Below are positions 50,359 through 60,361 of a DNA stretch of 64,000 nt, piece by piece (the first letter of the stretch is position 1; each line of letters opens with the position of its first letter). The notes under the pieces were generated by a model. It was not told the origin of the DNA, searched no databases, and worked only from the letters and a program-made list of their open reading frames with translations. Location of the stretch: positions 1-64,000 of the forward strand of contig NZ_FOGG01000003.1 in NCBI RefSeq assembly GCF_900111155.1. Reading direction: 5' to 3'. The DNA is from Pedobacter rhizosphaerae. GTDB lineage: Bacteria > Bacteroidota > Bacteroidia > Sphingobacteriales > Sphingobacteriaceae. The translations under genes and the position numbers were made by a program.

Positions 50359-51810
50359 CTATTTACTTGTTGTTGAATAAAATAACTTTTCCAGATTCTC
50401 AAATCCCATTACCGCATTTTTGGGTAATTTTTCTCCCTTATCTCCGAAGACATATAAGGCATTTTCTTTCTCAATGGTTACTTTGCTCTCATCGTAACGG
50501 CCTGATTTATCGTTTACCGCATTTCCGTTGAGTTTGAAATATTTAATCAGGAAATCGTACAATGCAATGCGCTTATTGATGCCGAAATCGTGTTTCTCTT
50601 CCGGAAGATGAACATTTTCTACTTTATCCTTTACGCCATAGTATCCATACATTTTTTGCAGGTATGGGAAATCGTGTTGAGGGGTGTGGGCAGTCCAGTC
50701 GCTTCCATCAGACACAATTAATTGTGGATGAGGCGCTGCCATAGCTGCCAATTCAACATTATCTGTACCACCGGCACATTGATGGATGGGCATACCGCTT
50801 TCGCAGGGACAGCCACCGTAAAAATAAGAAGACATAGCCACTACTGGCGCGCTTAACTTGATTCTATTGTCCATTGCAGCCATAAGCACCGTATGACTTC
50901 CCCCACCAGAACCACCACTGATACCAATGCGGTTTTTATCGGTTTCTTTGAGCGCGGATACATAATCGAGAATACGAATGCCACCTAAAGTTTGAATGGT
51001 TTGCGCCAGGCTCCTTCTGTGGTCTTCGTATTTGAATTGGAGTTGAGATTCGCCCCAGGCAAAAAGATCGTAACTGAAAGCCATAGCACCCATTCGGGCA
51101 ATTGTGGCACAGCGGATCTGACAATCTGCACGGTAACGTTGTTTCTCCCAATGTCCATCAGGACTTAAGATTACAGGTACTTTACCTTTTACATTCAATG
51201 GTTTATAAAGAGAACCATTGATCCAAACGCCAGGTAAAATTTCGATTGCGATGTTCTCAACGGTGTAGCCATCCATTACTCTTTTGGGGGTAATAATGGG
51301 CTTTGAATTAGGCTGGGCAGGTAAGGGATCTAACAATAATGCTTTATAAAGCTCTGGTCTGATCTGCGCTTTACGCTTTTCCCAGCTGGCTTGGTCAGTG
51401 TATTTTGTGGCCAGGCTATCTAAATAATTCCAGCCATCCTGAACTTCCCAGCGGTAATATTCATATTCTTTAAGTTTATAAAGACCTGGCTTTTCTTTAT
51501 TCACCTTCATGTCTAAAGGCGTTAAAATATTCGCAAGGGTTTCGTCCACATTGCCTCGGAATCTCCAGTCGGCATAGTTAACCCATTTGTCTTTAACTTG
51601 AGGATCGGCGTATTTAATTTTAACGTTAAACCTGGTTTCCACGTCTTTCAAAACCTGTAGAAGCGGTTTCCTATACTGGTTATCGGTGTTTTGGGTTTGA
51701 GCAATAAGGTTATTGCTGAGGAATAAAGACAGGATGCCTAACCAAAAACCACTGATGCGGAGACGGCTTTGAGCTAAATGAAGTAATTTATTCCAGTAAT
51801 TCATATCCAT
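50359..51810 (-). CDS. STN domain fused to alpha/beta-hydrolase esterase
   Basis: This 483-residue exported protein has a signal peptide ending near residue 38. Residues 45-115 look like the STN (secretin/TonB short N-terminal) domain: KPLLQVLKDVETRFNVKIKYADPQVK...WRFRGNVDETLANILTPLDMKVN. Residues 180-440 form an alpha/beta-hydrolase of the acetylxylan-esterase type, with nucleophile Ser301 in GGSGGG, the oxyanion segment SPDGHWEKQ and catalytic His407 in EEKHDFG. It probably removes acyl groups from a pectic or hemicellulosic substrate. STN domains normally occur in SusC-like receptors, FecR proteins or secretins, so this fusion is unusual. The first gene of its operon, it follows repeats upstream. 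Confidence 0.8.
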   Translation of the reverse strand: MDMNYWNKLLHLAQSRLRISGFWLGILSLFLSNNLIAQTQNTDNQYRKPLLQVLKDVETRFNVKIKYADPQVKDKWVNYADWRFRGNVDETLANILTPLDMKVNKEKPGLYKLKEYEYYRWEVQDGWNYLDSLATKYTDQASWEKRKAQIRPELYKALLLDPLPAQPNSKPIITPKRVMDGYTVENIAIEILPGVWINGSLYKPLNVKGKVPVILSPDGHWEKQRYRADCQIRCATIARMGAMAFSYDLFAWGESQLQFKYEDHRRSLAQTIQTLGGIRILDYVSALKETDKNRIGISGGSGGGSHTVLMAAMDNRIKLSAPVVAMSSYFYGGCPCESGMPIHQCAGGTDNVELAAMAAPHPQLIVSDGSDWTAHTPQHDFPYLQKMYGYYGVKDKVENVHLPEEKHDFGINKRIALYDFLIKYFKLNGNAVNDKSGRYDESKVTIEKENALYVFGDKGEKLPKNAVMGFENLEKLFYSTTSK

Positions 51811-52581
51811 TTTTTTATTTTTTTTTTACTGGTTGGTGTCCTCACCGACCAGAATTAGTTTTCCGTACAAGTATTTCTGCGTTGACTCAGCTATCTTCCT
51901 TCGACAAGCTCAGTCAATCAAATTGCTTCGTTCCCCGCAATGACGAGCTACCGAAAGTCTGTCTTTGCGAAGCGGTCATGTGCGTGCTGAAGCAATCTTA
52001 TTTATTAATATTCTTTTCTCGTCAATCAGATTGCTTCGTTCCCGCAATCACGAGCAACCGAAAGTCCGTCCTTGCGAAGCTGGCCTGTGCGTGCTGAAGC
52101 AATCTTCTTTATTAACATTCTTTTGCTCTTCAATCAGATTGCTTCGTTCCTCGCAATGACGAGCTACCGAAAGTCCGTCCTTGCGAAGCTGGCTTGTGCG
52201 TGCTGAAGCAATCTTATTTATTAATTATTCTTATTCTCATCAATCAGATTGCTTCGTTCCTCGCAATGACGAGTTACCGAAAGTCTGTCTTTGCGAAGCG
52301 GTCATGTGCGTGCTGAAGCAATCTTATTTATTAATATTCTTTTCTCGTCAATCAGATTGCTTCGTTCCCGCAATCACGAGCAACCGAAAGTCCGTCCTTG
52401 CGAAGCTGGCCTTTGCGTGCTGAAGCAATCTTCTTTATTAACATTCTTTTGCTCTTCAATCAGATTGCTTCGTTGCTCGCAATGACGAGCTACCGAAAGT
52501 TTGTCATTGCGATGCTAGCCTGTGCGTGCTGAAGCAATCTTCCATCGACAAGCTCAGGATGATAATCCCGAAATCCTATTC
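51811..52581. repeat. Six-copy ~108-bp tandem repeat with 326-bp higher-order period
   Basis: CGCAAT(G/C)ACGAG(C/T)(T/A)ACCGAAAGT starts copies at 51936, 52043, 52152, 52262, 52369 and 52478 (intervals 107, 109, 110, 107, 109). Copies 1-3 match copies 4-6 at a 326-bp offset, so a three-unit block was duplicated. Each unit has GAAGCAATCT and AGATTGCTTC as inverted arms. A CTGGTTGGTG/CACCGACCAG hairpin lies at 51829-51852 and a CATCGACAAGCTCAGGATGA core near 52544. Open frames across it are repeat-derived and not genes. Confidence 0.88.
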
Positions 52582-53718
52582 TCAGGGCTCTTCATTTTTC
52601 GTCTCTGTAATTACGGGAGCAGTATATCCTTTCAAAGCCGGCCATACGCCATTTTTAATTTTCTTCAATTTCAGCTTGGAAGGATCAACCACCACATGTT
52701 TAATCTTTTCTCTCCTCCAGGTATAAATAAAGTGCAGCATGCCATCAGAGGTTTGAATTACAGCCGGGTAAGAATACTGACTAATGGGCGAATCTTCTAA
52801 AATCAGGGCTGCCGACCAGTTTTTTCCGTCCTTAGAAAGCGATACGTTTAATGGCGTTCTTGGTCCTTTTGCCAAATCTCCAGGGGGCAAAACGTGGTTA
52901 TAAACCAGTACCTGACGACCATCTTTCATCGTTGCAGCATCTGTTCCTGAGTTGTTGTTAGGCAGGGAAGTTTTAGTTAATGGCGACCAGGTTTCTCCGT
53001 TATCAGTAGACCATGATTCGACAATTGCTCTATTGGCCGTTCTGGCTAAAATTTGAAGTTTACCATTACCATATTGTAAAATACTGGGCTGAATAGCCTT
53101 TATCCCATTTTCAGGAAGCGGTCCAACCACTCTCCAGGTTTTTCCGTTGTCATTGGTTACCTCAAAATGAATTTTCCAGCCATTACCTTCCTTACTGGAA
53201 GGAGCGAAAAGATTTCCATTACTGAGCAAAACCGGTTTATTCTTCACCGGACCAATGTTACCCTCTGGTAATTTAGTCGCTTCAGACCAGGTGAGTCCAC
53301 CGTCCTTAGATGTTTTCATCATACCCCACCACTCTGATGGTTTAGGACCAATTTTATAAAACAACAATAAATCTCCACCAGGAACCTGATACAAGACCGG
53401 ATTCCATGTGGGTAATCTTTTGCCATCAGGCTGAATGCCATTCGCTACGGAAACCGGAGCTAACCATTTGCCATCTACATATCTGCTGATATAAATTTCT
53501 ACATCAGGATGGCGCTCTTTAGTCCCTCCAAAAAACGACGCAACCAAACCCGTTGGTGTTTCTACTAAAGTTGCGGAGTGACAAGAAGGAAATGGCGCTT
53601 TATCGTACAAATATTCTTGTTTAACTACCCCTGTTTGCCACTTTTCTACCTGTGCATGAGCACCAATTACGCTTGCCACAAGCAAGCCGACAGTAATGTA
53701 TATTCTTCTTCTAATCAT
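52582..53718 (-). CDS. BNR/sialidase-fold exported protein
   Basis: This 378-residue protein has a signal peptide ending at IGAHAQ. Asp-box-like repeats mark a six-bladed propeller of the sialidase type: SKDGGLTWSE (about residue 135), TNDNGKTWRV, STDNGETWSP and SKDGKNWSAA, with ASFFGGTKERHPDVEIYISR as the N-terminal arginine-containing blade typical of BNR_2 proteins. Sialic acid is unlikely to be the substrate here. Rhamnogalacturonan-II loci encode GH33-like enzymes for Kdo or Dha, which is a possible role but unproven. It is the last gene of the GH78-DUF3826-BNR operon; its C-terminus abuts the tandem-repeat block. Confidence 0.82.
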   Translation of the reverse strand: MIRRRIYITVGLLVASVIGAHAQVEKWQTGVVKQEYLYDKAPFPSCHSATLVETPTGLVASFFGGTKERHPDVEIYISRYVDGKWLAPVSVANGIQPDGKRLPTWNPVLYQVPGGDLLLFYKIGPKPSEWWGMMKTSKDGGLTWSEATKLPEGNIGPVKNKPVLLSNGNLFAPSSKEGNGWKIHFEVTNDNGKTWRVVGPLPENGIKAIQPSILQYGNGKLQILARTANRAIVESWSTDNGETWSPLTKTSLPNNNSGTDAATMKDGRQVLVYNHVLPPGDLAKGPRTPLNVSLSKDGKNWSAALILEDSPISQYSYPAVIQTSDGMLHFIYTWRREKIKHVVVDPSKLKLKKIKNGVWPALKGYTAPVITETKNEEP

Positions 53719-53778
53719 TGTTTATGAGATGTGAGATTTGAGACATGAGATTTGAGATACCTTCATGAGTCCAATTTT

Positions 53779-54456
53779 CTAATTTTGGTTGCTTTCTTTG
53801 GCTTTTTTCGCTTTCTCTTCTTTAATCTTCTTTGTATAGGCGCTGTAAAGTGCTCTCCAGCTGCGACCGTTGTTGTTTAGCAATTGCTCAGATTTCGTTT
53901 TGTAGATTTCGAAAATCGCCGAAATTTCTTTCATATTCTTGTAATCTACGGCTTGTTCTCTCGCTTGTTTTAAAAACACCAGGATCTTTGCTTCTTCATC
54001 AGCTGTTAAATCAGGAACAATGGCTTTGTAACCTTGCATGGTGAAAGCCACCTTCCCAATCGTGTATTTATCTAAAATGATTTCTACCTGTTCTGGACTT
54101 AGGTTATTATTTAAGCCATTCATTAAATGCTGATGAACAATTGCGGGCATTGCCGAGTCTGCAATGATTTGTCTGTCTAGTTCGGTAAGTTTATTTCCAG
54201 TTACAGGATTTATGCCCTCAGGTACTGTTGAGGCTGGATGTTGGTTGTGCCGGTCGCGCACTTTAACCATATGTACAGCAACCGTCATTTCAACAGCTGA
54301 CTTTTTCTTTGCATCAGTTAGGTTCAATGCACTTACAAATTCTTTTGCCTTGTCTAAAATTTCGCCGGGAATGATAACATCCTCGGTCTGGGCAAATGTG
54401 CTCATTGAGGTTAAGAGCATGAAGCTCATCACAATAGGTTTTAAAAAATTTTTCAT
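53779..54456 (-). CDS. DUF3826 exported protein
   Basis: This 225-residue helical protein has a signal peptide ending at STFAQ. It has the DUF3826 landmarks VAVHMVKVRDRHNQHP, ELDRQIIADSAMPAIVHQHLMNGLNNNLSPEQVEIILDKYTIGKVAFTMQGYKAIVPDL and a long C-terminal helix with KAKESNQ. DUF3826 proteins are common in Bacteroidota glycan loci next to GH78 and sialidase-fold genes; no biochemical role is established. Gaps of 60 bp on both sides fit one operon with GH78 upstream and BNR downstream. Confidence 0.82.
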   Translation of the reverse strand: MKNFLKPIVMSFMLLTSMSTFAQTEDVIIPGEILDKAKEFVSALNLTDAKKKSAVEMTVAVHMVKVRDRHNQHPASTVPEGINPVTGNKLTELDRQIIADSAMPAIVHQHLMNGLNNNLSPEQVEIILDKYTIGKVAFTMQGYKAIVPDLTADEEAKILVFLKQAREQAVDYKNMKEISAIFEIYKTKSEQLLNNNGRSWRALYSAYTKKIKEEKAKKAKESNQN

Positions 54457-54516
54457 AGTCTCGTTTTATATTGGTTAGTTATAATATTATCAAAGCTGGT
54501 TTATCGTTACATGTCC

Positions 54517-57255
54517 TTATTTTTTATTCACCTCAAAAGCATAATCGCCAGAACCTAATTCATAAACCGCACGTTTATCTTCCATTTTAATAAATTTTAG
54601 TTCCTTCTGTCCTACAAATTTTTCTGAAACCTCATCTCTTTTACCTGCTGGCACATAAACGAGTGCTGTTGTATTGGCCGGGATTGAGATGTTCCATTTA
54701 AATTGGTTAGCAGTTTTGGTATAACTGCTCCTGATCTCTCCGTAAGCTGAATGATAGCTTGCATTAACCTGGTTTAAGCCTTGAATCAGTTCAGGCTTCA
54801 TTTTGATCTGCTCGAAGGCAGGACTTGCTGCCTTAATTCCAGCCAGATTTTCATAATACCAGATTAATAAATCGCCTAACATCATCACATGGTTTTGAGA
54901 ATTCATTTTCGGATCGGCCGTATTACCATTCCATAATTCCCAAATGGTTGTTGCGCCATTATCTATCATATAGCCCCAACTTGGATACGTTTTTTGAGTT
55001 GCAATGGTATAAGCCAGATCTGGTCTGCCATAATCATTTAGGCAGCGCATTAACCATTGTACCCCTACCAAACCGTTGCTTAAATGCCCTTTATTGGTTA
55101 CTTCGATGGTGTAAACAATGTTTTTAAAAACCGTTTCTACGTTTTCTTTGGGCACCATTCCGAAGTAAAGTGGAATGATATTATCCGTTAAGGCATTCGA
55201 GGCATAGTAACCTTTGTCATTATAAAATTTCTTATGGAATGCAGATTTAATTTGGTCTGCAAGTGCTTCAAAAGACTTGTAATCCGACTCATTACCAGTC
55301 ACTTTGCTAAACTGCATCATCAGTTCCATAAAATGATAATAGTAAGCTGTTGAAATCAATTCTGAAGGATATTTTTTATCTGCACTTTTACCTCTTCCAG
55401 CTTCAATTGTGATGGGAGGCATACACCAGTCTCCATAACTGTCTTTGGTTAAAATGTAATCTTTCATGTATCGGTCCTGCATGTAAGCGAGCCATTTCTT
55501 CATTGCAGGATAATTGTCGCGAATGGCACTGGCATCACCCGTTTGGTTATATAACATTTCGGCCACTAAAAGCATAGTACCTGGCCAGCTCATGTTGTCA
55601 CTGTAATACCGCCAAAATGCCGGAGCCACATCCGGGATAGCACCATCTTCCTTTTGCGAATACCTGATATCCTGTAGCCATTTGGCATAAAACCGGCCAT
55701 TATCAAAGAGAAAGTTCTCTCCATGGGCCACGGCACCTCTATCTCCCAGCCAAGGCTGACGCTCGTTTCGTTGAGGGCAATCCAGTGGGATACCCTTGTA
55801 ATTACCTGCGATTCCCCACCAGGCATTTTTGAAAATCTGGTTCAGCAAAGCGTTAGAACTTTCGAAAGTACCTACTGTTTTCATGTTGTCGTAGATCATT
55901 TTTCCTACAAAATCGCTTATTTTAGGTGCGTATTGATAACCGCTCAATTCTACATACCTAAAACCACGGTAAACAAAAGTAGGTTCCCAGGTTTCAGTAG
56001 CTGCGCCTTTTAGGGTATATAAATCCGTGCATTTGGCATCACGAAGGTTAGCGGTAAAGAGCTCTCCGTTATCTTGTAATGATTCGGCAAACCTCAATTT
56101 TATTTGTTGTCCTTTCTGTCCTTTCACTTTAATTTGCAGCCAACCCACCATGTTCTGTCCCATGTCTACAATATACTTCCCCCCTGGCATCTTTTTAATT
56201 GAAACTGGCGTTAAGGTATTCATCACCTTAATGTTCTCGTTCATTTGGGCTTCATAAGTTCCGGTTGGTTCCTGCACAAATTCGGCTTTCAGCCATTTGC
56301 CATCATCAAAACCCACTTTATTCCAGCCAGTCATTTCTTTGGTTGCATCGTACTCCTCACCATCATACTCATTGTTGGTACGGATAGGTCCATCGGCTGT
56401 ACCCTTCCAGCTGTTATCAGTATCAATGTTGGCAGTCGATCCATCAGTGTATACAATGTTGATATTCAGGAGCATTTTAGGGAAGCCAAATGTCTTGATT
56501 TTATAAGGCTTGTTGTGTTGGCGCATAGCAAAGAAACGACCATTTCCTAAAATAGCACCCACTGCATTTTTACCTTCTTGAATATACTTGGTTACATCTA
56601 AGGTATTGTATTTGACATTTTGAGTATAGTCTGTAGCTGCGGGCGTTAAAACATCTTCTCCAACTTTTTTTCCGTTGACATACAACTCATATAAGCCTAA
56701 TCCTATGATAGATGCAGTGGCATACTTAATCTTTTTATTGCTCTGAAACTCTTTTCTAAAATATCTGGCTGATAGCCTTGAATCTGTTTTAATATTATCC
56801 CATGGAAAGGCGCGATCAAAACCAATCCAACCTTTTGGCCAATCTTTGTAGTACAATAAGCCCATGGTAAATGTATTGGGTTCAGACCAGCTGCTTTCGC
56901 CAGCGCTTGTCCATACTTTAACCTTCCAAAAGGCACGCATGCGGCTTTGTAATTTGGCACCATTATATTTCAAATGAATAGATTGTTGCGCATTCACTTT
57001 CTGCGAGTTCCACAAGTCGCCCTCATTTGAATTCAGTTTATCGAGGCTTGAGGCTACCAATATTTGATAGGACTTTTGCTTCACTTCATGTTGATTGCTC
57101 CTGATTTCCCAGCTTAGTCTTGGCTGAACCACATCAATCCCCATTGGATTAACCAACATTTCACAAGTGGTATTTTGCAAAGTAACCTGAGCCACCGATT
57201 TTTGGAAGGGTAGCAAGCAGATGCTGATTATCGCTATGTAGATTTTTATATTCAT
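54517..57255 (-). CDS. GH78 alpha-L-rhamnosidase
   Basis: The start is taken as the ATG at 57255 (912 residues, MNIKIYIAIISICLLPFQ... ending AQV), which gives a proper signal peptide. The longer frame to 57336 begins inside an intergenic repeat. Domains are as in the 37930 gene: TCEMLVNPMGIDVVQPRLSWEI, RKEFQSNKKIKYATASIIGLGLYELYVNG, the beta domain, the (alpha/alpha)6 barrel with DCPQRNERQPWLGDRG, and the C-terminal beta domain with YHSAYGEIRSSY. It probably removes alpha-L-rhamnose and leads the operon with DUF3826 and the sialidase-fold gene. Confidence 0.92.
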   Translation of the reverse strand: MNIKIYIAIISICLLPFQKSVAQVTLQNTTCEMLVNPMGIDVVQPRLSWEIRSNQHEVKQKSYQILVASSLDKLNSNEGDLWNSQKVNAQQSIHLKYNGAKLQSRMRAFWKVKVWTSAGESSWSEPNTFTMGLLYYKDWPKGWIGFDRAFPWDNIKTDSRLSARYFRKEFQSNKKIKYATASIIGLGLYELYVNGKKVGEDVLTPAATDYTQNVKYNTLDVTKYIQEGKNAVGAILGNGRFFAMRQHNKPYKIKTFGFPKMLLNINIVYTDGSTANIDTDNSWKGTADGPIRTNNEYDGEEYDATKEMTGWNKVGFDDGKWLKAEFVQEPTGTYEAQMNENIKVMNTLTPVSIKKMPGGKYIVDMGQNMVGWLQIKVKGQKGQQIKLRFAESLQDNGELFTANLRDAKCTDLYTLKGAATETWEPTFVYRGFRYVELSGYQYAPKISDFVGKMIYDNMKTVGTFESSNALLNQIFKNAWWGIAGNYKGIPLDCPQRNERQPWLGDRGAVAHGENFLFDNGRFYAKWLQDIRYSQKEDGAIPDVAPAFWRYYSDNMSWPGTMLLVAEMLYNQTGDASAIRDNYPAMKKWLAYMQDRYMKDYILTKDSYGDWCMPPITIEAGRGKSADKKYPSELISTAYYYHFMELMMQFSKVTGNESDYKSFEALADQIKSAFHKKFYNDKGYYASNALTDNIIPLYFGMVPKENVETVFKNIVYTIEVTNKGHLSNGLVGVQWLMRCLNDYGRPDLAYTIATQKTYPSWGYMIDNGATTIWELWNGNTADPKMNSQNHVMMLGDLLIWYYENLAGIKAASPAFEQIKMKPELIQGLNQVNASYHSAYGEIRSSYTKTANQFKWNISIPANTTALVYVPAGKRDEVSEKFVGQKELKFIKMEDKRAVYELGSGDYAFEVNKK

Positions 57256-57336
57256 TTTTTTATTTTTCAACCACCTGAGGCACATTAGGAGACCTAGGTT
57301 GATCATTTCTATTTCTTGGTTGGTGTTCCCACCCAC

Positions 57337-57494
57337 GCTATTAACTTAAGCTAAATACCGTCAGTCAGAGCTTCCCGATGTGAAATCGGCATAAGTAGTC
57401 AAAGCCCTTATTAATAAGTCGAAAACTGAAATGGATTAACCTTCGACAGGCTCAGGATGACAATCCATTTTAATTTTCTCCTTAAGTTAACAGC
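57337..57494 (+). repeat. MITE-like element, copy 2
   Basis: Its ends GCTATTAACTTAAG and CTTAAGTTAACAGC are inverted repeats with one mismatch. The interior shares CCCGATGTGAAATCGG, AATAAGTCGAAAACTG and CCTTCGACAGGCTCAGGATG with the element at 8957-9123. The remainder of the 328-bp gap before GH2 (57495-57583) and 57256-57336 shows no gene; the latter has a degraded GGTTGGTG hairpin. Confidence 0.65.
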
Positions 57495-57583
57495 ATTTTT
57501 GCCCCCATCCACCAGTTTTAAATATTTGGCAACCCCATTTTCTATTCTTATCTGCGCAAATCTTTTAAATCTGCGGGCAAAGC

Positions 57584-60361
57584 CTATTTACCACTAAAAC
57601 CAAAATACAAAGTCATATCCAAAGCCCTTGATGGTTCTTTATCAAAATCATAGAACACATGTTTCATACCCATAGGCCCGGTTGTTTCTGGTTTTTGTGT
57701 TTTTGTTCCAATGGCCGAAATTCCGTTCATGAAAGAGATATCTCCATTCGGAAAGGTTGGACTCATATTATCATACTCTGTATCTTTCGATTTTTTCGGT
57801 GTAAATAGCCTTAAGAAAACATCTTCCCTATCTGTTACTACTTTAAAATGCTGCGTTTTTCCTACAAACTCGCACCAGTAAAGGTCTGAATAATAGCCCT
57901 TAAATTCAGGATATTGCCAAGGTGCTTCACCAGTTGCCGAATTGTTGTAATCCTTTTGCCAAATGCCAAACTGGTTGCCTTTCATTCTGTTTTTCCAAAC
58001 ACGATAAGGACCATTGCCTTTATAATTTACGCTTTTTATTTCTGATTCCGGATACGAAAAGTTCAGTCCCACAAATGTGGTAAAGTAAGCAGATGGAAAA
58101 TATTTAACCTGCATTTTTAGCCATCCTGATGGATAAACAGTCCATTCTAGCGTATTGAAACTTTCTTTTTTATCAAATTTGGAAGAAATTACGAGGTTTT
58201 GTCCATCCATCTTATAACTAAAACCTTTGAAATTATTTTCGCCTTCCTGTAAAAACGGGCCATTGCTGAAAGGGATAATTCCTTTGGCATTTTTAGCTGT
58301 TTTAAGTAATCCAGTGGTTTTATCGAACGTGAGATTAATGCCATTTGCAGATACTTCGTAGTTTGTACTGCTTTCTTTGATGTTTATCTTAGCAGGCCCC
58401 TTCGTAATTACGATTTTCTCCGCATCATCCTTTGGTAAGGCGATTGGAAAACTCCAGGTAAACAATTCTTTCCCATCAGGTGAATTGGCAGTAAGATACA
58501 ATGCATCGAAGCTTCTCCAGTCGGCAGGTAGGTTAATTTTTAGTTTTCCTTTTTCAAAAGGCCTGATGTTAGGTGCATCAATCTTAGCTCCCTTAAAAAT
58601 GGCATCATCATTAGCCGATTTAAAGCTGCTGAGTTTCCAGCTGAAACTGCATTGATTCAGATTGGTAAAGGCATACCTGTTCTCCACCTGAAAAGATCCG
58701 TCAAAGCCCGCGGTCATTTCCCGTCGTTCTACAAATACCGGGCTCCAAACCTCCTTAATGGTATAGAAACTACCTTCCTTTTCATGGTAAGGGCCAACAA
58801 TTCCATCGGGACCATGATTTCCATCAGTGTCCAGTTCACCATTTTTATCCGTACGAACTACCCCCTGATCGGCAAAATCCCAAAGGAAACCACCTGCCGA
58901 TAGTGGATTGTTCCACATCGCATTCCAGTAATCTTCAATACCTGCACCATGGCCACCATCAAACATACCATGCAAAAATTCTGTGGGCATTAAAATGTTG
59001 TGGCCATGATCGTAATTACCAATGCCATAGTTGAACTCGCGGTAATGAGTGGTTTCAAAACCACCAAAAACCTCCCAAGGATGTATCACCGGACGCTTTT
59101 GAATATCTTCTTCAGGAAATAAATGATCTAACTCCCGATTGTGACCGCCTTCGTTTCCATTAGCCCAAAACACAATAGAAGGATGATTTTCATCATTCCA
59201 CATCATTTCTCTGAGCAGTTTGGTTCCTGTTGGTGTATTATAAGTGCCATGCCAACCCGCAAGTTCATCCATAACAAATAAGCCTAATGAATCGCATACA
59301 TCCAGGAAGTGTCCATCTGGTGGGTAATGCGACATCCGAACAGCATTCATATTCATTTCTTTCATCAACAATACATCATCAATGCTGATTTTTTTACTCG
59401 TTGTTCTGCCGGATGTAGGATAAAATGAATGACGGTTAACGCCCTTGAATTTCATTTTAACCCCATTAACATAAACGCCATCCCGCTCACGCACTTCAAT
59501 GGTTCTGAAACCTATGTTCTTAGTGATCTGATGAACTTCCTTACCATTCTTAAGCAAGGTAAACGTTGCCTTATACAAATTGGGAAACTCTGAAGACCAT
59601 ACAGCGGGCTGTTCAAATTGATTGTTTAGCGCAACTTTCTTTGTTCCTTTTGCAATAGCAGTGCTGAATTTGTTGCCGAAGCGCTTTCCGTCCTTTCCAG
59701 TGAGTACGACTTCAACTTTATCGGCATCGCCAATAAAAGACAGATTGGCGATGAAATTTCCATCTGCTTTGGCATCAATCTGAACCCTTTCTATATGCGA
59801 TTGTGGCAAAGACTCCAGGTATACAGGTCTGAAAATACCACCAAAAATCCAGAAATCTGCTTTTCTTTCTGCCTCGTTAACGGATTGATTAGCAGAATGC
59901 TTAGAAACTTTTACTTCAAGTAAATTATCTGATCCGATTTTTATCAGTTTGGAGATATCATATCTAAACACATAAAATGAACCCTGATGGATTTCTCCAG
60001 CCAGCTTACCGTTGATTTTCACTTCGGTATCGGTCATAGATCCTTCAAAAACAATGTTGATTTTGCGGTTTTTCCAATCGGCAGGAACCTTAAAATTGTA
60101 TTTATATAAACCCTGTTCCTTGCCTTTGTTGGCTTCTTTATTAAAACCATAATTATATTGACCAAAGCCCTGAAGTTCCCAATTTGAGGGTACAGGGATA
60201 GTGGTCCATTTACCAGAGTTCGCTCCTGCTGTGCAGAAAAAATCCCAGTTAACCGTTTGATCGTTACCTGTTCCGGATAAATATAATTTTTCTGTTTGCT
60301 GCGCTTTCAGGGCACTAAACATCGGAAGTAAACACAAGAAGAGTATAAATCTGCGTTTCAT
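57584..60361 (-). CDS. GH2 glycosidase (beta-galactosidase/beta-glucuronidase-type)
   Basis: This 925-residue exported enzyme has a signal peptide ending at ALKAQ. Order: jelly roll (VPSNWELQGFGQYNYGFNKE, DFWIFGGIFRPVYLES), Ig-like, TIM barrel with FKGVNRHSFYPTSGR, VRMSHYPPDGHF, acid/base Glu in WANGNEGGHN and candidate nucleophile Glu in LMPTEFLHGMFDG, then beta domains. The active-site sequences diverge from LacZ and from the other two GH2 proteins here, so the substrate is uncertain. Its start overlaps the SASA gene's stop by one base (TAATG), giving tight coupling in the operon GH145-like, SASA, GH2. Confidence 0.85.
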   Translation of the reverse strand: MKRRFILFLCLLPMFSALKAQQTEKLYLSGTGNDQTVNWDFFCTAGANSGKWTTIPVPSNWELQGFGQYNYGFNKEANKGKEQGLYKYNFKVPADWKNRKINIVFEGSMTDTEVKINGKLAGEIHQGSFYVFRYDISKLIKIGSDNLLEVKVSKHSANQSVNEAERKADFWIFGGIFRPVYLESLPQSHIERVQIDAKADGNFIANLSFIGDADKVEVVLTGKDGKRFGNKFSTAIAKGTKKVALNNQFEQPAVWSSEFPNLYKATFTLLKNGKEVHQITKNIGFRTIEVRERDGVYVNGVKMKFKGVNRHSFYPTSGRTTSKKISIDDVLLMKEMNMNAVRMSHYPPDGHFLDVCDSLGLFVMDELAGWHGTYNTPTGTKLLREMMWNDENHPSIVFWANGNEGGHNRELDHLFPEEDIQKRPVIHPWEVFGGFETTHYREFNYGIGNYDHGHNILMPTEFLHGMFDGGHGAGIEDYWNAMWNNPLSAGGFLWDFADQGVVRTDKNGELDTDGNHGPDGIVGPYHEKEGSFYTIKEVWSPVFVERREMTAGFDGSFQVENRYAFTNLNQCSFSWKLSSFKSANDDAIFKGAKIDAPNIRPFEKGKLKINLPADWRSFDALYLTANSPDGKELFTWSFPIALPKDDAEKIVITKGPAKINIKESSTNYEVSANGINLTFDKTTGLLKTAKNAKGIIPFSNGPFLQEGENNFKGFSYKMDGQNLVISSKFDKKESFNTLEWTVYPSGWLKMQVKYFPSAYFTTFVGLNFSYPESEIKSVNYKGNGPYRVWKNRMKGNQFGIWQKDYNNSATGEAPWQYPEFKGYYSDLYWCEFVGKTQHFKVVTDREDVFLRLFTPKKSKDTEYDNMSPTFPNGDISFMNGISAIGTKTQKPETTGPMGMKHVFYDFDKEPSRALDMTLYFGFSGK

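Noticed and set aside
51882..52485. Several open frames of 60-80 codons on the plus strand
   Set aside because: They are translations of the 108-bp tandem repeat, nearly identical to each other, with no ribosome-binding site or domain.
51936..52581. Possible CRISPR array
   Set aside because: Units are ~108 bp and similar throughout with no unique spacers, and no cas genes are near.
52582..53718. Sialic acid catabolism locus (with the two sialate O-acetylesterases)
   Set aside because: No NanA, NanE or sialic-acid transporter is present, and the neighbours are rhamnosidases and galactosidases; fold names alone do not show sialic acid as substrate.
57256..57336. Longer start for GH78 (939 residues)
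   Set aside because: The extra 27 residues come from an intergenic hairpin repeat and would precede a complete signal peptide that starts at the ATG at 57255.
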